Source of the DNA: Lactifluus volemus
Lineage: Eukaryota; Basidiomycota; Agaricomycetes; Russulales; Russulaceae
Length of the DNA stretch: 64,000 nucleotides
Direction: 5' to 3'
Assembly (NCBI GenBank): GCA_022376515.1
Contig: WTXI01000006.1
Location: forward strand, 682,001 to 746,000
The notes under the pieces were generated by a model. That model was not told the DNA's origin. It ran no database searches and worked only from the letters and a program-made list of their open reading frames with translations. Of this stretch, positions 58,253 to 64,000 are shown one piece after another (the stretch's first letter is position 1; every line of letters starts with the position of its first letter). Made by a program: the position numbers and the translations under genes.

Positions 58253-60786
58253 AATCTCTAATTCCCGCACCTGACTCACTGTCCGAAACCCTGCGGCGGC
58301 CATTTCGAACTGGCCGTGACCCCCGGAAAGCGCACGCAGACGTGTGGAATAGTCCAGCATCTGGCTCAACGGGGCGATAGCATAAAGCGGGCGTTTGAGT
58401 CGTATTGAATGTCCTCCTTCGTCTGCAGAATTCGTGGTGGATGGAGAGAGCCATTTCGGTGGGATATAGACGCCTTCTTGGCTATATGGGGCGGAGGATT
58501 CCTCGTCCAGCGGTAGGTTTGATTCGGCGAGGTTGGTGATTTCTCCACCATGTTCAACGAGGTCTTTCATGACTTTCCCGAGTATGTCAGAACCTACAGA
58601 TATCCGGACCTGGATGAAGGGCTCCATCATTGGACCTCTGCCTCGCTTTTTGAGATGGTCTCGGAGGATGACAGCGCTGGCACCCCCCAAGATAGAAGGA
58701 GGTGCATCTGGCGGATAACCGAAGGACGTCACTTGAATAGAACTTCGTGACAATGGAAAGGACGTGTGGGGTGAGCTGGACAGTGTGCTGGAGATACCGC
58801 GAGAAATATGGGTCCAAGGATCCTGTTCGTCGTTAAACACATCAGGATGACGTAGCGGTTGCCCATCGTCTCGCAATACGACGTTGTCGTCCCAGGCAGC
58901 GTCACCAATTTCGCTATCCAGCAACGGCTGCAGAGAAAAGGAGACAGTAGCCGTCACGTTCTTCCCTCCTACGTTCGTAGTCCAATCGACTATAGACGGT
59001 TGAGATTCGTCAGGTCCGATGCTCTCTCGATAGGCGACGCGCCTCGGCCCAAATTCGCATTTTGCCCCCCATTCATCCCTGAGACGTCCTTCAACAATTT
59101 CGAGATGGAGTGCACCGAGACCGTGCACCAGCAACTGCCCCTCATGAGTCTCCATGCGTACAGAGGGATCAGTACGTATCAAGGCATTCAATGCGTTTTC
59201 AACGGGTTCGACGTCCGCGTGAGAGTGTGGAATGACCGATGCAGACATCGTGGTTGGGGGAGAGGAAATGCCAGTGAACGGAGATGAGTCCTTAGCTCGG
59301 CCATGGGTTGAGAACAAGGTATCGCCTGTGCGAGTATTCTTGAGGCCCAAGATTACTCCCACCGAACCAAACGGCAATTCTTCCACTTCTACGGCCTCGG
59401 AGGCATACAATAGCAGTAATTTAGACACCCTTTCCTTGACCCCTCGAGAGCTGTTGAACAGTACACTCTGACGAGACAATGTACCTAGTCAAAATAGGTT
59501 AATCTCGAAGTCAAGGTTGTGCCTAATGAAACAAACCTGAGTACACCCGTACAAAGGTCATCCAGCCGCGTTTTTTATCCCAAGAGACTTTCCAAGCTAG
59601 AGCTTGGACCGGGCCTTGAGACGAGCCTGTCCCCTGCGACACGTCCAGTGGAGACGCGAGCAATTCACCGGCATAATCCAGAATAATCTCGGTTCCAATA
59701 TGCTTGATTGCTGAGCCACAAAGCACGGGAAGAATATCTGACTTGAGGGTCGCGGACCGGAGAACAGGTAAAATGGAAGACGAAGTGACACTCAGATATG
59801 CCGAAGGGTGGGCCGGTAATTCAAGCAGATGTTCCATGAAATCGTTTGAAAACATGGCCAAGCTCTCCAGGAGCATCGTCCGGGCGGAATTAAATGGGGG
59901 ATGAGGGGATGAGTGGGAGGTAAAAGTCCAGATTTTCCGATGTCTTCCACGCTCGTAGGTAGCGGGTGCCTCGACGAAGAACCGTCCGATGACCATTTCC
60001 AAAGCTCCCACTTGACTAAATCGGCGATACCTTGAATCCCAGGTTCGCCCTTGGAATAATCTTGCGGATAAAACGAAGCTATGGGAAGAGTAACGGCCAC
60101 CGGCATTGAATGGATACGATGCGCAAGCGTGGAGAGCATTGAGGAATGGAAGGAGGCACCCGGTCGGTCGAGCTTATTCATGACGAGAATTCGGCTGGGG
60201 ACACCATATCTTAAAGCCGCGAGAGTTCAGAATGTGCAGAGAACGCGGAAAGGTAGCTTACCTGCTCACCTGTCCAACTGTTGCCAAACACCTTTTGTCT
60301 GTGCCTCCACTCCTTCCACAGAGTCTATCATCACCAATGCACCGTCGACGACTCGGCTCGCGCTTTCAACCTCCATGCCAAAGTCGGCATGCCCGGGAGT
60401 GTCTATGAGATTAAATGACCAATCCTTCCATTTGACTGGAATGCTTGCAGACTGGATTGTTATTCCTCGCTCGCGTTCTGCGGGCAGAAAATCTGTAGTG
60501 GTACTTCCAGTGTCGACGGACCCAGGCGTGGATATGAAGGATGACTTGAGAAGGATGGACTCTGTCAGGGTTGTTTTTCCGGAGTCTGAAGACCATAATG
60601 AGCTATATCAAGCAGGAGAACACAAAGTAACGCACCGATATGTGCACAGATTGCTAGGTTACGCAATCTCGATGGGTGGGTATAACTGTGCGAGATGAAC
60701 CTAGAAGAGACCGATGGAACATTTCTCGCTGTACAGAAGGCCACGGAACGAGCCACCACTGGTGTTGACCACTTGAGCGAATACAT
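58229..60786 (-). CDS. MEF2: Mitochondrial ribosome-releasing factor 2 / elongation factor G2 (MEF2)
   Basis: The ATG at 60786 starts [23 protein letters not shown], a basic import signal, then [20 protein letters not shown] (the GTP-binding P-loop, joined through an intron), [38 protein letters not shown] (G3) and [14 protein letters not shown] (G4, NKLD). The large C-terminal exon carries the EF-G domains III-V, with HVHGLGxLHLEIV-type [18 protein letters not shown] and the final [19 protein letters not shown]2 works with the recycling factor to split mitoribosomes after termination. A Ser-rich insertion ([11 protein letters not shown] then SSTLSSS) separates domains, as in other fungal MEF2. 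Confidence 0.93.
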
Positions 60787-61000
60787 ACAAGTACCGCACG
60801 TGACGCTCGCCTCCCTTTCAGATGACTTGTAGACTCGTTGAATAACAAAAATATACGTTTTACACAACAATAAAGTCAGAGAGCGGCCCGCGGGCACGCT
60901 TTTGTCATAGGTGCCTGCGCCTAGGCTGTGCAGCCGCTCATAAAGTTATGGGGTTCCACTTCTCATCTATTCTTCAACATTCCCCCGTCTTCCATCCCTC
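60787..61000. promoter_or_regulatory. Divergent promoter, MEF2 and STE14
   Basis: 214 bp between opposite starts. No known element identified. Confidence 0.35.
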
Positions 61001-62021
61001 ATGGCTACAGTCCCCGCACTTGCGTCAGCCAACTTGGATGGCTTTGAGCAACGCATTCGCGAAAGGGAGCTTTTGCGGAGTGGTCCACTCGAGACGATAC
61101 CTGACTCCAAGTCTGCAACATTTAATGACGGCATTCCAAACACACCGTTAGCGGTCTCGATCATATCATTTCTCTTGGGATCCACTTTTGCGCTCGGGTT
61201 TTTAACTTTCTTGAGTGGTGGTTTCCGCAGTTTTTGGTTTACCACATATCAACTCGGCTTCTTCGTCGCCTCATGGTCAGTGTTTCACTGGGGAGAATTC
61301 GCCGTCACAGCGGGCTGGAATCGAGAAAAAGTCAGCGTTGATTGTACGCACTCTTACTTCTAGCATCTATACCCTTTGACCAAGTCTCTTTAGCGTTTCT
61401 TCTCAACAATGGTCGGATGTATCACATAGCCAACAGCCTCGCGTTTACAGAGTATCTCCTGGTTTCGTACTTCCGACCTTCGCTCAAGTCGTTTCCGTAC
61501 GTATCCTCATTCGGTAAGTCATATGAGTTTGCTTTGGGTTGTTCGCTTTTACGGATTCTGACTTCTCGCAGGTGTCATTATGGTACTTGTCGGACAATTC
61601 CTGCGATCAGCGGCCATGATCAAGGCCGCCTCCAACTTTTCGCATGCAGTAGCTTTCCGAAAGCATCCAGGCCACCAGTTGGTGACAGACGGTGTTTACG
61701 CGTTGGTAACCTTTGTACCCACCTTCACCCATCTCTAACGGGGCATAACAGATGGTTCCGACACCCTTCCTACGCCGGTTTCTTTTATTGGGCCTTAGGA
61801 ACACAGCTCGTGCTGCAAAATCCCTTCTCTTTTTTGGTCTACTATGTGCTATTGATGCGATTCTTTTCTTCACGAATCCGAGGTGAGTCATCCTTGTTTT
61901 GAGTGTGGTATATTCGCTGAGGATCATCGCAGCGGAAGAGCGCGCCTTAGCCAGCTTCTTTGGCCATGATTATGCATCGTATCGAACGCGCGTCGGAACC
62001 AAGATACCTTTCATACCATAG
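61001..62021 (+). CDS. STE14: Protein-S-isoprenylcysteine O-methyltransferase
   Basis: Starts MATVPALASANLDGFEQRIRE, then membrane spans beginning PLAVSIISFLLGSTFALGFL. FHWGEFAVTAGWNREKVSVDSFLLNNGRMYHIA (ICMT motif), FLRSAAMIKAASNFSHAV, HQLVTDGVYAWFRHPSYAGFFYWALGTQL (the RHPxYxG cofactor motif, joined through introns) and the C-terminal EERALASFFGHDYASYRTRVGT follow. It methylates the farnesylated C-terminal Cys of Ras and mating pheromone in the ER. Several short introns, for example around 61,705-61,750. Divergent from MEF2. Confidence 0.94.
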
Positions 62022-62155
62022 ATATTCTCATCTCATAGTGTTCAATCCAAAATTTGTATGAGCATGAACATGCTGTCATAAGAGAAAAAAAATACACAAC
62101 TCGGTGTGCAAGGTCTGATGTGGATGAGGCAACATCTAAGTTACTATTAGGTGCA

Positions 62156-62883
62156 TCAATCCTGAATGATCGTAGTTTTTTCAGAAACATAGATTCCATC
62201 CAAGAACTTGCGAATATCTTTGTTTCGTACTTTGCAAATCCCCTGGATGGATGCCGCTAGCAATACCTAAGGATCAAACACCGCTTGCCAACAATTTGTG
62301 AACTTACCTGACTGTGATACATTCTCAATATCTGCGCCTTCAAGGATCAACTCATCCTTCTGCGCCTTACTTTCGGATATTGTTACACCATCCAACATGT
62401 CTACGTGTCGCACAGTCTGGGTCATGCAGTGTATGAGTGAAATAGCGAATTGAGACGGAGCCCACCCTACCTTCTCACCCAAGAAATTCCTTATTTCGAC
62501 CCTACGCCCATCTTCCTGGATGATACAGTTGATGGGGAAGTGGGCGTATACCGCACGCATTTTGTATAGGAAGCCCTACTCCCGCTGATGAGCCACAAGA
62601 GAAGGACACATAACGACGGCCAGACCTTTGTCACACCTGTTGCCATGTTAGATATGAGTGACTTTATTGTCCGAAGGCAAGCGACATGTTTCCGATTTCC
62701 CTGCCAGACTGCAAGAGTGACCATGTTGCCTTTGCCTTTAATCAGACGGATGTCCATGTTCACATGCCGAACGTTCTTCGTAAGAGTTCCTCGGGGCCCA
62801 GTGACCACAATAACTCGCGACTTCACGGAGACTGTCACCCCATCTGGAACCTCCAGTTCTTCAGTTTGGAGGATATCGCGCAT
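62156..62883 (-). CDS. RPL9: 60S ribosomal protein uL6 (RPL9)
   Basis: The ATG at 62883 starts [24 protein letters not shown], followed by [40 protein letters not shown] and SNMATGVTK. After an intron comes [23 protein letters not shown], then [21 protein letters not shown] and a last exon ending [24 protein letters not shown]. These are the two uL6 domains that bind the large-subunit rRNA near the factor-binding site. Three or four short introns; no frame damage. The gene converges on STE14. Confidence 0.95.
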
Positions 62884-63373
62884 CTACAAGGAGACAGACA
62901 GGTGTCAGTGATTGTACCCTCACGGCATCCAGTTACGGTCGATGCATCCATCGGATAGTAATCATTGTACCTCCGTGATGTCGAGAAGTTTCACAAACAG
63001 ATGTTGAAATGGGTGATTGGACAATAGAAAGTAATACTCACCTTGGAATAACTGGTCTTGAGGTTGTCTGCGACGGCAATGACACTTTCTTGATGTGTGA
63101 ACGCTCTGTGGCGGGAATAGAGTTTGTCTGTCGGAGTTTCAACGGGTCTCATTCCGCAGTTCGGAGCTCAACAATTCTCTTACTTGTTTCTTTCCAACCA
63201 CCATCATCGCATCGCAGGACTTGTCGTGAGCTGTCCGTTATTGCCGGATAGAACAGCTCGATTTTACACGGCGTTGTCGTAAAACTTCTACGGGGTTTCT
63301 CATATTTAGCACACTCCACGTGTAAGGTCATCTGCCCAGGCGTTCGCTCGAGCGTTTGAGTTGTTTCTGCAAG
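62884..63373. promoter_or_regulatory. Divergent promoter region, RPL9 and PCF11
   Basis: 490 bp between opposite starts. Short frames at 63,009-63,331 have no coding character. I see no specific regulatory motif. Confidence 0.4.
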
Positions 63374-64000
63374 ATGTCAATGTATCCTCAGCAACAGGCT
63401 TATAGTCAGCCGCCGTTTCCTCATGCTTACCCTCCCCAACCACCTTCATATTCGTTACCGTCTTCAGTATACCCTGTTGATCCAGCAACGTTTCGTTGCG
63501 ATTATACTGCCAGGCTAGCAGGCCTGACAGACAACTCGCGACTGATAATCCAAGGGCTATCGATGTATGCCCATGACTTCTCTAGATGGGGAGATGTCGT
63601 TACTCAGTGCATTGAGGCTCACATACGCAGGGTGAGTGATCTACTATCATCGATTGGTCGCTCCTTCTGGAGCACGTCTGCTCGAGTGACGGGTTAGAAG
63701 ATGGAGTGGCCATCTCGTCTAGAGTTGTTTTGTCACTTGTGCTCTTGTATCTGTATCTGTAGTACTAGTCGTGCTACATCACAAACGATAAGAGTGCAGA
63801 AAAAATGCATTAGTCACTGTAGTCGCCCATCACTGTTCGCCGCTCGTGCGACGAAGTGGCGGCCAGTCGCCTTGACAGCTGTTTTCACCGGTGGCTGACT
63901 CATACCCGTATTTCCTTTTTTAGGTTCCTCCGGAGATGAAGCTTCCGGCATTTTACCTTGTTGACGCATTATCAAAAAACGTCTTTGATCCTTATGCCGG
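63374..64000 (+). CDS. PCF11: mRNA 3'-end processing factor PCF11, 5' part (cut by window edge)
   Basis: Exon 1 (63,374-63,631) starts MSMYPQQQAYSQPPFPHAYPP and ends in CDYTARLAGLTDNSRLIIQGLSMYAHDFSRWGDVVTQCIEAHIRR. Exon 2 from 63,924 has VPPEMKLPAFYLVDALSKNVFDPYA. These are helices of the CID domain, which binds the phosphorylated RNA polymerase II tail. The intron between them is 292 bp (GTGAGT to TTTAG), far longer than others in the window. The rest of the gene is off the right edge. Confidence 0.9.

Noticed and set aside
1..64000. CRISPR arrays, bacterial operons, riboswitches, phage or virus genes
   Set aside because: Spliced fungal genes throughout; no regularly spaced repeats and no viral hallmark genes were seen.

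Overview
The window is nuclear DNA of a basidiomycete fungus, most likely an Agaricomycete. Genes are dense and split by many 45-65 bp GT-AG introns. Intergenic gaps are short and many gene pairs are divergent. The conserved proteins (RIM15/cek1 kinase, RPN11, VPS52, EFR3, FPGS, importin KAP120, PEX2, CK2 beta, FEX fluoride exporter, TSC10, COX18, MET6, MEF2, STE14, PCF11, ribosomal proteins eL36, eL6 and uL6) are all eukaryotic and fungal in style. I cannot name the species.

Layout. 1-8.2 kb: RIM15-like kinase (runs off the left edge), mitochondrial bS18, proteasome lid deubiquitinase RPN11, and an unrecognised protein. 8.2-12.6 kb: a decayed HNH-endonuclease fragment, VPS52, and a gap holding a broken copy of the VPS52 5' region. 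12.6-26.9 kb: conserved housekeeping genes (EFR3, a stand-alone BRCT protein, FPGS, an SLX4-like protein, KAP120, PEX2). 26.9-37.1 kb: an accessory island with two copies of an HNH-endonuclease gene about 3.3 kb apart (one intact, one damaged), a spacer with an 18-base G run, a gene-poor stretch, and a 1.5 kb CpG-depleted relic of the same HNH family whose two ends are each folded into inverted repeats. 37.1-64 kb: conserved genes again, ending in the 5' part of PCF11.

The genes do not form one pathway. They cover housekeeping roles: proteasome, GARP and PI4K-related membrane traffic, mitochondrial translation and inner-membrane insertion, one-carbon and methionine metabolism (FPGS, MET6), sphingolipid synthesis, fluoride resistance, prenyl-protein methylation and mRNA 3' processing.

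Two cautions. First, at least nine otherwise well conserved genes, including essential ones (eL6, CK2 beta), carry apparent one-base deletions, several in short homopolymers. This pattern fits assembly errors better than real pseudogenes, so protein translations from this window need correction. Second, spans are given from start to stop codon including introns; splice sites were read by eye from frame and protein-family conservation.
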